Under the pieces are notes generated by a model. It did no database searches. It was not told where the DNA came from and saw nothing but the letters and a program-made list of their open reading frames with translations. The translations under genes were made by a program, and so were the position numbers. A stretch of 64,000 bases of DNA from Diphasiastrum complanatum (lineage: Eukaryota; Streptophyta; Lycopodiopsida; Lycopodiales; Lycopodiaceae): positions 21,750,000-21,813,999 of the forward strand of contig CM055107.1 in NCBI GenBank assembly GCA_029204225.1. The letters are read 5' to 3'. Each line of letters begins with the position of its first letter. Position 1 is the first letter of the stretch. Shown piece by piece: positions 36,952-46,505 of this stretch.

Positions 36952-37023
36952 GGATAGACTAGGATTCGAACCCAGGACCTCCCTCATATCGGATGGGATG
37001 CTCTACCACTGAGCTATCCGCCC
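36952..37023 (-). other. tRNA-like domain in TRIM 3' LTR
   Basis: On the minus strand a D-arm GCTCAGTGGTAGAGC and a T-arm CTGGGTTCGAATCCTAG can be folded. The acceptor ends GGGCGGA and TCTATCC pair at six of seven positions, counting wobble. The A box TAGCTCAGTGG and B box GGTTCGAATCC match Pol III consensus. The anticodon arm is about two bases too long. It is therefore tRNA-derived rather than a working tRNA gene. Confidence 0.85.
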
Positions 37024-37211
37024 TATTTGATAGTTCTCTCTAGAGTGTGGATTGATATTCCAACACCCCCCCTCAAGCCACACTTGGTTGAAGTCCTAGT
37101 TGTCACCTGCCCCACAACTTGGGCCACCTAACCATGGCTTTGACACCATGAACTGTTAGGTCTAACTTGGCTCTGATACCATGTTAGAAATCCATAAATC
37201 ATAATATGGAT

Positions 37212-37283
37212 GGATAGACTAGGATTCGAACCCAGGACCTCCCTCATACCGGATGGGATGCTCTACCACTGAGCTATCCGCCC
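37212..37283 (-). other. tRNA-like domain in TRIM 5' LTR
   Basis: This is a second copy of the tRNA-like domain with identical A and B boxes. It differs from the other at few positions, one of them in the anticodon loop (CATACCGG versus CATATCGG on the plus strand). Confidence 0.85.
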
Positions 37284-37802
37284 TGTTTGATAGTTCTCTC
37301 TAGAGTGTGGATTGATATTCCACCAGATAAGTGTTTAACAATTGGTCATACTCTACATATTGAGGAGTATTTACAAAGGCACTTAAGTGCAGAGGGTGAA
37401 GGAAGTAACACTGATAAACCACTAAAAGAATTGTCATTCAAAATTGACTCGACCATTAAATTTACAAAATCATCTAAATCTGTTTTTGAAACAGGAGGGG
37501 GGAACTAATATTTGTGAGGATAGGAGGAGACCTAGATTTTGAAAGAGGAGGAGATTTATTAGGAGATGAAGATTTAGGAGGAGGAGATGGAGATTGAGTT
37601 CTAGGAGGAGAAGAAAGAGATTTAGGAGGAGATTTGGATGCAATTAGAATATCATGTAGGAGAGAAGGCTTGGCAAAATCCCTCGCTTTCTTAGGAGGGC
37701 CATGAGACCTCCTCTTTTTTGATACACTCCTGCTCTGTACTCGAAAAATAAGTCAGGAAGATTGAGATTGCTTTCATTTTCTTTTCTCTACATCTTGTTA
37801 TG

Positions 37803-38204
37803 TTATGTGTCCCTTAGCCTGAACACAATGTTAAAATCCTTGGGCATGATGGTCACCCTCTTGGCATGGACAGCTACAACAATAGTATCTGAAACAAAAT
37901 TTGCTTGGAAATCCTCATATATAGTGTGCAGCGTCTCAATTGCCGTTACAATCCATCTCACATATACAAAAAGACTTCTTGTAACTTGTCTAATGGATCT
38001 CTGTATGTGAGCTTTTGGAATCAGAAGATTATTGGTCTTCTGTAGCTTCCGAATATCCTTCAACCAAGCATGGCCTCTTGGTCTGCCCCTAGGCCTAGGA
38101 GGAGGTGGTGGTGGATGAGGCGGTGGTGGTCGATTTCCCTTACCTCCTCTTGTAATTGGGATTCCACCAGGGTGGATTCATGTTGTTTGCTTTGTCCGCA
38201 CCAT
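37803..38204 (-). pseudogene. Histone H3-like domain of copy 1
   Basis: The segment is 133 codons, close to the 135-136 of canonical H3. Tail residues RTKQT, including the Lys4 position, are kept. The middle of the tail is replaced by a Pro-rich run (PPPPHPPPPPPRPRGRPRG). The alphaN helix, alpha1, alpha2 and alpha3 can be followed, ending with HAKRVTIMPKDF. KDF rather than KDI is seen in plant CENH3, whereas the tail start is canonical, so I would not assign it to CENH3. A TGA at codon 9 fits a CGA original. Confidence 0.82.
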
Positions 38205-38927
38205 TACTATCCAATATCGGATCAGCACATGAACAAGGAGAACTCAAGAGTAGAAGTCAAGTCGAGCACGTCGAACCGATACCTGAACTTGAACCAAACT
38301 GATACCTGAGAGCCGATGGGCGCGCGCGAGTAAAAGCGAAATGTAGGTAGGTAGCTTCGGATGTGGTGAATCGATACCGCATGGAAGTAGAGAATGATAA
38401 GAACTTTACGAAAAAAAATTTAAGCGTCGTCCATCTGTATATATAGTGAAAATCCAAAATGATTGCTTACGTGGTGGTTTGGAATTATGAGGCTATGATT
38501 ACGGTGATGATTCCCTCGAGATATTCATAGGCTTGTCAATCAAATTCATCGGTCATCAAAATGATTAGTATATATGGCTAATGACGACCACAATTAATTT
38601 TTACAAAAGTATCGTCACATCTACAATTAATTCTACAAAAAGTATGGTCACATCTACAATTAACTTCTAAAATTGACAAGATTATGCTATAAATTCAATC
38701 ATTATAATTTTCAAAAAATCCAAATGCCTTTTTTGATATCCAATCATTATTATTTTGAACAATTCCAACTGCCATTATTTCATCCAATAGCAAATCGACA
38801 CTCATATACTACATATGTAAACCAGAGAGGCTATTCTCGCGTGCTGAACCGATATTAAAAGATAATATGAATGATCAAAGCTTGACTAGCAGAGTGTTGG
38901 CTACGAAACGATGAAGAGAAAGAAGCT
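38205..38927 (-). promoter_or_regulatory. Upstream region of histone-like gene copy 1 with repeated motif
   Basis: Three clear copies of a motif of the form AATATCGGTTCGACGTGC occur in both orientations (38213-38229, 38265-38283, 38838-38856), plus weaker ones. The same motif recurs in the protease intron at 36171-36327. There is no other gene in this stretch. Confidence 0.55.
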
Positions 38928-39104
38928 ATGCTACAAAAGCCTTATAGAAGGCTTATAGGTTCATTACTGTATTTAGTAGACAACACACGGCCAGATATCG
39001 ATTACGAAGTATTCAGAATGAGCCAGTTCAACATTAACCCAGGACCCACACACTGGAAGATTGCAAAAAGGATTTTGCAATACCTGAAACAAACAAAAGA
39101 CTAT
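38928..39104 (+). pseudogene. Copia reverse transcriptase end (fragment)
   Basis: It reads YRRLIGSLLYLVDNTRPDID and HWKIAKRILQYLKQTKDY, the segment between YVDD and RNase H of Copia pol. RNase H itself resumes at 42614, so an LTR element has been placed between the two parts. Confidence 0.85.
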
Positions 39105-39861
39105 GACTAGAGTCAGTCTCAAACTTGAAATGTAACCTTCTCAGATTTATTAATAAAGTGGAATTTTTCTCAAACTGACTCTGATTACCTTTTGGGTTTC
39201 AGTGTTTGATAAAATCACCAGTTGTAAGGCCGCTTCAAACTTTTTTATCAAGCACACAGTTGAGGGTCGTATCCCGGGACGCCAGCGGTATGCCATCGGG
39301 ACCATTCGGTCTGAGGCGCCAGCGATATGTTGTCGAGACCATTTGGTCCAGGAACTAGTTGTCTCCATATCTGTCACGGCTTGTGGTTCTGAGTGTTCCT
39401 TGCATGAATGTGAATGGGTTAAGCTATTGAAGAACGGGCTCTAACTTGTCGGCTGAGTTGGATGGCTTGCTTGGGTGGAAGTTACCTGTTTATGGTTGTC
39501 CAATTTGGCGTGGCACCAGGTTGGCTTCCAATGCTCGTGATGAAGCTTTGAGTTGGTTAAGTCTGATGTAAGTCAAATGACTTGCTTGGAATGGATGTTA
39601 CTCATTTGTCACGAAGCTTCGAGTTAATTAAGTTTGATGTATATCGGGCGGCTTGCTTGGAGGGAAGTCACCCACATCGGGCCCGATCTGGCATGGCGCT
39701 AGGTTGGATCTCAATGTTGGTTTCGGAACTTCAAGGTTGGTTAGGTCTGATCGTTGTTGGCAAGTTGGCTGCTTGTATGTCAAGTGGGTTCGGACGACAA
39801 GAGTTGAAGGCCGAGAAGCTAAGTCGTGGTTTCCGGCTCCCTTTGGGATGCCTACGCTACA
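39105..39861 (+). repeat. 5' LTR of the non-autonomous element
   Basis: Shares GTTCCTTGCATGAA, AACTAGTTGTCTCCATATCT and many other stretches with 41893-42613. Confidence 0.82.
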
Positions 39862-41892
39862 TGTGGTATCAGAGTAGACTGGCCGGCCAGCTATGCAGAT
39901 CTCATGGAAATGGCCATTGTGTGGGGTTCATCAGGACAACTATTGTGCAAAGTGCTGCCCACTATGTAAGCACGGGTGCATCCACGGTCGGGGTGGTCAG
40001 CAGAACGTGGGACTTGATGAGTCAAGGTGCTGCCCTTGAGGTGTAAGCACGGTCAGTTCTCATGGTTCGGGCTTGGCACCGTCTGCACGTAGGACAGATG
40101 AAGCACAGTGCTGCCTAGGTAGGTGAAAGCACGGTCTGTCCCTTGTGGGGTGCGAGGTGACATATTCAAACTATACGAGTTAACCATTGATACAGAGATG
40201 CTGTTCGAATTTGGGTGTAAAGCGCTGGTTAGCTGCCGGTGCGGGATAGCTGCCGATCGTTTAGCTATAAGGGCTATCGACCAGATTTGGTGGGGCATGA
40301 TTGAGGCAATGTGCTGCTTAATGTTGAAAGCACGGATAGTTAGAGGAATGTCCTTTGTGGGCTGATTCTGTGATCGATTTGTATGGGTGCGGTCAGGCAA
40401 ATGTCCTTTGGAAGGGCTATCTCAAAGGGGGACCTTGTCTTTGTTACCTGTTAGTAAACTTGCATGAGTGTCTTGCTTGTATGTATTCCTGGTGAGTCTT
40501 AGTACTCATGCTTTGTCTGGTTTGCATGATTGCTTGTGATACAAAGAGCTGATGGCTCGAGGAGGAACCTTTCTTTTGAAGGCTGATATCATCAAACAAA
40601 GAGGACTACAGAATCTGTGGGGAGGATTCGCAGTTCAAGTACTTGCACGTGAACGGAACAAAACGACTCGATGTTTGCAAAGGATGGATGGCTAGCATGT
40701 TACTTGGGTTAGTTTCATTTGCGACAACGCCCACCAGACACAAGCAGGAAGTCAAAAGTTGGAAAGGACAATATCAAGGGAGATCTTCTATGAAGCAGTT
40801 GGTCTTCATTTGGGACGGCTACCTTCGAAATTGAAACTCACTGAGCATGGGTGATATCCAGTATCAATTGTGTTTTTTCTCAAAGGTGAAAGACTAGGAC
40901 TCTCTTCAGAGATTGGCAACAAGTTAGATCAAGCCATAATCCTAGCAGATGGAAAGCCAGGCTAGGACAAGGAGAGAAGTCAAGTGCAAAAGCAACAAGG
41001 CACGGAGTGGACCATAAAGTGGGCAATCAACGATAAATCCTTTGGCTCAGGGAGCCCTGATACCTGTGTGGAACTGATCAAATCTAGAGCTCAGGGAGCT
41101 TAACACAAAGTGCATCAAGGAAAAATCAGGAGCTCAAAGGAGTTCCAAAGTCAAAAAGCCAGAAGCAACAGGGGCGAACATTTCTCAAGAAAAGCCTATG
41201 TCACCAGTTAATAAGGTTCTTGGGTTTTACGTAAGCGATATAAAATCTATGCTTTTTCCAGACAAAGTGATATTTTCAAGTTATGTAATTTTTTCAAAGA
41301 AAGAGCTGAGCCTCCGACTTGTGGTGTGCCAGCTACAATGCTAATAAAAAGTGGCCAATAAATTGAGTACTGTGCCAAGTAGCTTAAATATATACTTAAT
41401 TTTATTTGGGAGACATCTTTACTTTAATCTGACATCTGATGAGGACATTAGATTTTATAAAGGTGGGGTGGATGTTGTAAAACTACCTTTACAAGCTTTA
41501 CTTTCGGCGCCAGCATTGTCTCCGGCGCCAGCAGCGTCACTGCTGCTCCCGGCGCCACTATGATGGCTGAAAATCTTTGATCGGTTCTTGCGAAGTCCAG
41601 AGAGCTCAGATCGATGTGCATTCACCTCACACGATTTAGGCATGATTAAAGGAAGCCTACGGATAAAAAGATTTAGAGAGAGAAAATGACTTTCTAGAGA
41701 GATTGAAAATCCTAGAGAGAGAAAACATGCTTTACCAGCCTGGGTAGAGTATTTGGTGTGAGGGGAGGTGGCGAATCCCACCAATACTATAGGGGAATGC
41801 GGGCTGCAACTCAGGGCGAGCTCCAACCAAGTCTCAGCTTTCCTTGCTGGAATGTTGTCCTGGCGCCTACCTTGGCATGCCAATTCCCCGGA
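39862..41892 (+). other. Internal region of the non-autonomous element
   Basis: Only short frames are open. A cluster of GGCGCCAGC-type words occurs at 41507-41560. No Gag, zinc knuckle or polymerase motif is seen on either strand. Confidence 0.5.
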
Positions 41893-42613
41893 GACTAAGG
41901 TCAGTCACACACTTGAAATGCAACCTTCTCAGATTTATTAACAAAGTGGGATTTTCCTCATATTAACTCTGATTACCATCTAGATTTCAGTGTTCGGTAA
42001 AAGCGCCAGCTGTAAGGCCGGTTCAAACTTTTTGATCAGGCACACAGCTGAGGGTCGTATCCTGGGATGCCAGCCATATGCCGTTGGGACCGTTCGGTCT
42101 AAGCCGCCAGCGGTATGTTGTCGGGACCATTCGGTCCAAGAACTAGTTGTCTCCATATCTATCACGGCTTGTGGTTCTGAGTGTTCCTTGCATGAACGTG
42201 AATGGGTTAAGCTCTTGGAGAACGAGCTCTAACCTATCGACTGAGTTGGATGGCATGCTTGTGTGGAGTTACCTGTTTATGGTTGTCCAGTTTGGCGTGG
42301 TTGCAGGTCGGCTTCCAACACTTGTAACGAAGCTTTGAGTTGGTTAAGTCTGATGTAAGTCAAACTACTTGCTTGGAATGGATGTTACTCGTTTGTAACG
42401 AAGCTTCGAGTTAGTTAAGTTCGGGTGGCTTTCTTGGAGGGAAGTCATGGCACCAGGTTGGATCTCAATGTTGGTTTTGGGACTTCAAGTTTGTTCAGTC
42501 TGATCGTTGTTGGCGAGTTGGCTGCTTGTATGTTAAGTGGGTTTGGACGGCAAGACTTGAGGGCCGGGAAGCTAACTCGTGGTTCTCGGCTCCCTTTGGG
42601 ATGCTGCGCTACA
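41893..42613 (+). repeat. 3' LTR of the non-autonomous element
   Basis: Ends in GCTACA immediately before Copia RNase H sequence. The corresponding end of the first LTR is followed by a primer-binding site. Confidence 0.82.
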
Positions 42614-42865
42614 CTCAAGCAGTTCCTCGATGGACTAGGAGAGAAAAGTGACGAACCATTGACTCTGCATATGGACAACACGTCCGCGATACATCTAACA
42701 AAGGATCCCATGTTTCATTCTAGAACGAAACACATTGCTATCAAGTGTTATTTGATAAGGGATCTAGTTGAGAAAGGAAGGTTAAAAATAGAGTTCGTTC
42801 CAACCGAACAGTTGGTGGCTAATATTCTAACAAAGCTTCTTGACAAGGCAATGTTTGAAAAATAG
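42614..42865 (+). pseudogene. Copia RNase H end (fragment)
   Basis: Reads KQFLDGLGEKSDEPLTLHMD, NTSAIHLTKDPMFHSRTKHI and LVANILTKLLDKAMFEK, then a TAG. This is the C-terminal end of Copia pol, probably of the element whose earlier part ends at 39104. Confidence 0.85.
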
Positions 42866-43317
42866 CATACAAGCCTAGGAGTCATAAAGCTACCATGCTT
42901 TGAGAGGGAGCTGAAGAAACTTAGTTTTCACCTGCAAAGCATCGTTAGCTTACAAATCGCAAATTGCAATCCATCGCAACGGCAACCGCATCGTGAAATA
43001 TACGAGCGATGACGACGAAGTCTCACAGATCGCATATCGCAATAAACCACAAGTCGCAACTTCGAAAAAATAAACAAAGGAGATCGTAGGGAACTGCAAG
43101 TCAACTCCTAGGGTCCACGAACGACAACCAAGGGCCAACTGCAATGATCTCAGCTATGGTTGTAAAAGCACGGCCCTGGAGTTGGTGCACTTTACGACCC
43201 ACGATCAACTAAATACCAAGGCAACGAACTGACACCACGGACGAAGCTTACAGCAAACTAAATGCCACGGCGTGGTAGGTTTAGTAGTTCTTGTAATCAT
43301 TCACTTACATTAAAGAC
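42866..43317. other. No gene recognised
   Basis: Contains scattered words of the form ATCGCAA and TCGCAAC. No ORF is supported. Confidence 0.4.
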
Positions 43318-44026
43318 CATATGGATGGAGGACTTTCCAATGTTCCAGGAGTAGGAGACTTCAATGTTGAATGGCACTTAGTAGATGATTTGAAAACATT
43401 GAAATGTATGTATAATGTCTCTCAAGGTGCTACATCAAAACACCCTTGTTTGTACTGCATGAAAATGGCAAAAGATGTTACTAGGAGTACATGAATTACT
43501 AGAGAATATGTAGATCCAAACTGGAAGCCTGTGCTGCCTATCCCCTTGAAAAATGTGCATATTTGCACTCTTCATGCAGAAGTTAGATTAATAGAAAAGA
43601 TCATTTATCTTCATATAGTTTCTGTTTGGAATACTAAGCCAGCATCCTCAGCAAAGGAAGCTATCTCTCGATTAGAAGATGTTTTATCAAAAGCAGGACT
43701 TCATAAGGGACATGTCAAAATTCAAAAAGATGAAAAGCTTTCAAGAAAGAATGGGAATATGCCAACTAAGCCAAGCATAGGAGGAGAAAAAGCACGTCGA
43801 TTCCTATGAAATCGTATCGGTAAGGCTTCTAATATTCAACACTCAATCTGGACAGATATTATTGCTGCCACTCAGGACTTCGAGAAAGATGGCAAAACTA
43901 GAGTACTAAAAGTTGATGTATGGAAGAAGCTTGATAGTATGATTGCTATTTTAAGAAAAGAAAAATATTTTGATATTGATATATGTCCTCTTAGATAAAA
44001 TGATAAAGCTTTAACTGCCATTATCA
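43318..44026 (+). pseudogene. Transposase-like remnant
   Basis: One frame, broken by TGA at 43492, 43807 and later stops, reads GVGDFNVEWHLVDDLKTLKC, then ATSKHPCLYCMKMAKD, LPIPLKNVHICTLHAEVRLI and KPSIGGEKARRFL. The pattern of a DLK block, a CLYC pair and a downstream LHAEVRLIEK block resembles unclassified transposon-encoded proteins that I have seen in animals and fungi. I cannot name the family. It ends where a minus-strand gene begins. It could supply or have supplied the transposase for the neighbouring histone-like unit. Confidence 0.45.
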
Positions 44027-44029
44027 GAC

Positions 44030-45302
44030 TCTCCCCAACTGGGCTCAGCTTCGAACGAGCAATACAGATCTCATTCTTCAGAAAATTCCTAAGATAGTGG
44101 CCAAGTCCACTATCCCTCTGGAACGAGGATGCATGTTGTCTGTAACCACCTCGTCTCGCAGCAAAGTCATCAATTATGAGAGCATCCTGCAATAAGAAAT
44201 ATGTTAAAAAAAAATACATTCAACAGCTAAGAACATTCTAATGCAAGGAAGTTTAAACACTTACACATTCTTCATCATCAGCAACAACCAGATCAGGATG
44301 ATCAATATTATGACCACCTACTGAAGTAGAATCATCTGTGAAATGCATTAATGATGGACGAGGGAAGCCCATTTGGGATTGAAATGCCGTGAATTCTTCA
44401 TTGGATGGTCTGCCTCGTCCATCGGATGGTCTGTCTCATCCATCGGATGGTCTGCCTTGTCCATCCTCAACAATATTTGATAAAGTCTTAGTCAAACACT
44501 CTTCACCGGTCATAAGTCCCTCCTCATCATCATAATCAATTCTAGAAACAAGGTCATCCATTTCAAAATCTACAAAGTCGGAGAATTCAAAAATTGCGTC
44601 GGATAATAAACATAGCACCTCATCTTCACGATAGTCCAAAAACTGACATAAATCAACTGTAGTAAAATATACATCATCATTTATATAATATAGTGACAAT
44701 TTGAAAAGACATTTAGACTCATCTATAGGGATCGATTCATCAGCAGATGTATTTTGGCCAATAAAAGAATCCCGGAGCACATCAGTATTTACGTCAATAA
44801 AGTCACTATCCTTATTAGGGGTGTCGATTAGAAAGTGACTGATATCCTTAATAGATGACTGAACAGAGGATGATGCAATATGAGGGTCAACAGCAGAAAC
44901 TTCCTCATCATCCGAGATCTGAACTAATAGAAAAAGTACGAAACCACTCTAGTATTCAACCAATTGACATTTTTTGTTGTAGTAAGGACACATTGAACTG
45001 CTTTTAAAAAGATCAAACAGTTTGGTGAACATTCTATCTAATCTCTGTCTGAAAGCTGGGAAGAAATGAACAAGATCAATATAATGCATGTATGAGAGTG
45101 AACCTATGGAGATAACAAGCTTACTGAGTATATCCTTGGATCTATGTTCATAAAATACGTCAGAATTGGGTTGTGCAGTCTTAAAAACATGTAAATATGG
45201 CCCAAATAGGCTGTGGAAGTAGTCTAGATTTTCAGTAATCCCAAATTCAGTAAAAAATGAACTTAGGCCCGAATCTTGTGTAGATCCTAAGGAAGAGGCC
45301 AT
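44030..45302 (-). pseudogene. Unknown spliced gene X, divergent from histone-like copy 2
   Basis: ATG at 45302 opens MASSLGSTQDSGLSSFFTEF, with FGPYLHVFKTAQPNSD and FPAFRQRLDRMFTKLFDLF. Likely exons are 45302 to about 44960, 44923-44275 and 44186 to about 44030, with GT-AG borders (GTAAGT at 44274). The second exon is acidic (DYREDEVLCLLSDAIFEFSD, DFEMDDLVSRIDYDDEEG) and carries a small Arg-Pro-Ser-Asp repeat with one TGA. The last exon reads IDDFAARRGGYRQHASSFQR. I recognise no domain. It starts 838 bp from the start of the H3-like gene on the other strand, so the two share an upstream region. Confidence 0.5.
44403..44465 (-). repeat. Three-unit minisatellite inside gene X
   Basis: Units of 21-24 bp encode GRPSDG-type repeats. 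At the same position of successive units the codons are CAA, TGA and CGA. Confidence 0.85.
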
Positions 45303-46139
45303 GGCACTACTGTAGATATCACACCTATGCACGAGGGAGACAAAATGAAACAAAACTAATTGTAAAGATCATGCACAAGAGAGATATGTACGGCAGGTAG
45401 CACCTGGATATTGCACTTGTGCGCAAGTAGGGATCGAGGAATAAAATGTACAACAAAGCGCGCACACAAGAGCGATATTCTGTGAAATTTGAGAAAGAAT
45501 AAAGCAAAAAATTAATCGGATTTTGTGCCTTTTATAGTGAATTTTTACACGTGTGGCCAACGGTCTAAGGACACGTGTTCGTTCCCGATTGGTTTGCAGG
45601 CACTAGCACATGTGAGGTGACACCTGGACACGTGTGAAATGACACAAGGACACATGTCTCGTGTTCATTAGTCGGATGGACAACACGTGTCATTTTCTCA
45701 TTACGCCGTACAATCCCACACGTGTGAAATGACAACCTGACATGTGTCGAATGATCATTTGCTGACTTGTCACCACGTGTCACTTTTTGATGACTTGACA
45801 GTTTGCATGTGCGACAAGACGTTCTTTTGCACGTGCGAACCGCGATATAAAATCACAAACTCCGATGAATTTTTTTCACCTTTTTTTTCCCTCTGCATAT
45901 CGCACTTGTGCGCCGCCTTCCTGATCGATATTCTGCCTACTGCATTTCATGCGCACAAGTCCGATATTTATGCTTACGTGTCTTCTCATATCGAACTTGT
46001 GCGTCTTTCTTCTATATTCAAGGATCTCTCTGATATTTGGCTCGCACAGGTCCGATATACTGTACTTTCTTTTCGTACATAATATCGCTCCTCTGCGAAC
46101 GCTTCAAAATCCTCCCCTTCTTATCCTTAGTATACTTCT
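45303..46139. promoter_or_regulatory. Divergent promoter with two families of repeated motifs
   Basis: Between the starts of gene X (minus) and the H3-like gene (plus) are about ten copies of a motif close to ATATCGCACTTGTGCGC in alternating orientation. They lie in two outer clusters (45316-45479 and 45828-46098). Between them nine copies of the palindrome ACACGTGT or close variants occupy 45547-45780. ACACGTGT contains the G-box core CACGTG bound by plant bZIP and bHLH factors. The outer motif is unknown to me and resembles the motif around copy 1. Confidence 0.7.
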
Positions 46140-46505
46140 ATGGATAGGAGAAAGTAGACGAGGAGGGATTTCTTCTCTGCTGGCTCATCTTCAACCCCTA
46201 CGGTTGCCATTACACCTCCGGCTAGATCTAGAAGGCACAACTGTAGCAGGTGATTCTCTGATATTCGTAAGTATCAGAGATCAACCCCTCTGTTGATTCC
46301 CAGAGCTCCATTCTACCGTGTTGTAGAAATGATCTCGGTCAGCTTGTTACATTCACACCCTCTGCTCTCCAGTGCCTTCAGGACGTTGTTGAGGACTATA
46401 TGAGCCTTTTTTTTGAAGATTCATTTTGGCTTGTTATTCATTCTAAGAGAGTCACCATTATGTCTAAGGACTTTCAGTTACTGATGAGAATGAGGGAGAG
46501 ATTTT
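46140..46505 (+). pseudogene. Histone H3-like domain of copy 2
   Basis: The H3 elements in order are a short Arg/Lys tail, alphaN with RKYQRST, alpha1 FYRVV, alpha2 TPSALQCLQDVVEDYM, loop 2 with HSKRVTIM and alpha3 SKDFQLLMRMR. TAG at codon 6 replaces the Gln of the RTKQT position, and a TGA precedes FSDIRKYQ. One base is lost near 46323. Confidence 0.8.

Larger units (their letters stand above)
36922..37325 (-). mobile_element. TRIM with tRNA-like sequence in its LTRs
   Basis: Two direct LTRs of 144 bp (36922-37065 and 37182-37325) flank 116 bp of internal sequence. On the minus strand the primer-binding site TGGTATCAGAGCC (37181-37169) touches the 5' LTR, and the purine tract GAGGGGGGG (37074-37066) touches the 3' LTR. 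The 5-bp target GATAA is duplicated at 36917-36921 and 37326-37330. There is no ORF. Removing the element and one target copy restores an open frame in the histone-like gene, so it jumped into an exon. Confidence 0.96.
36011..38204 (-). pseudogene. Histone H3-like plus ULP1-type protease gene, copy 1
   Basis: From the ATG at 38204 the frame reads MVRTKQTT, as in the H3 tail, then a TGA, a Pro-rich stretch and an H3 fold (DIRKLQKTNNLLIPKAHIQR, VHAKRVTIMPKDF) to a stop at 37803. A Lys/Ser/Pro-rich linker follows (37330-37745). It continues, across the TRIM insertion, into a protease-like region ending at 36616. Exon 36530-36341 has DHWSL, and exon 36118-36011 has SQQVDFVSCGWYTVYNAKYF, giving the His and Cys/Gln pattern of C48 (Ulp1) proteases. 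A TAG replaces Trp after YFFN. Introns have GT-AG borders. The gene is dead in this form: TGA at codon 9, TRIM insertion, TAG in exon 3 and lost 3' end. Whether the H3 domain and protease are one protein is inferred from copy 2. Confidence 0.75.
39105..42613 (+). mobile_element. Non-autonomous LTR retrotransposon inserted in a Copia pol
   Basis: Direct repeats at 39105-39861 and 41893-42613 (about 0.72-0.76 kb, visibly diverged) are LTRs. A primer-binding site TGGTATCAGAG at 39864 lies two bases beyond the first. The 2-kb inside has no recognisable gag or pol. It interrupts a Copia pol between reverse transcriptase and RNase H. The LTR start does not show a clean TG, and no target duplication is visible, so the outer borders are approximate. 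Confidence 0.75.

Noticed and set aside
36952-37283. Two ordinary tRNA genes
   Set aside because: They lie inside TRIM LTRs, are direct copies of each other, and have an irregular anticodon arm and a mismatch in the acceptor stem.
37803-38204. Ordinary host histone H3 gene or recent H3 retropseudogene
   Set aside because: The tail middle and the fold are strongly diverged, and the same unusual domain order with a protease occurs twice.
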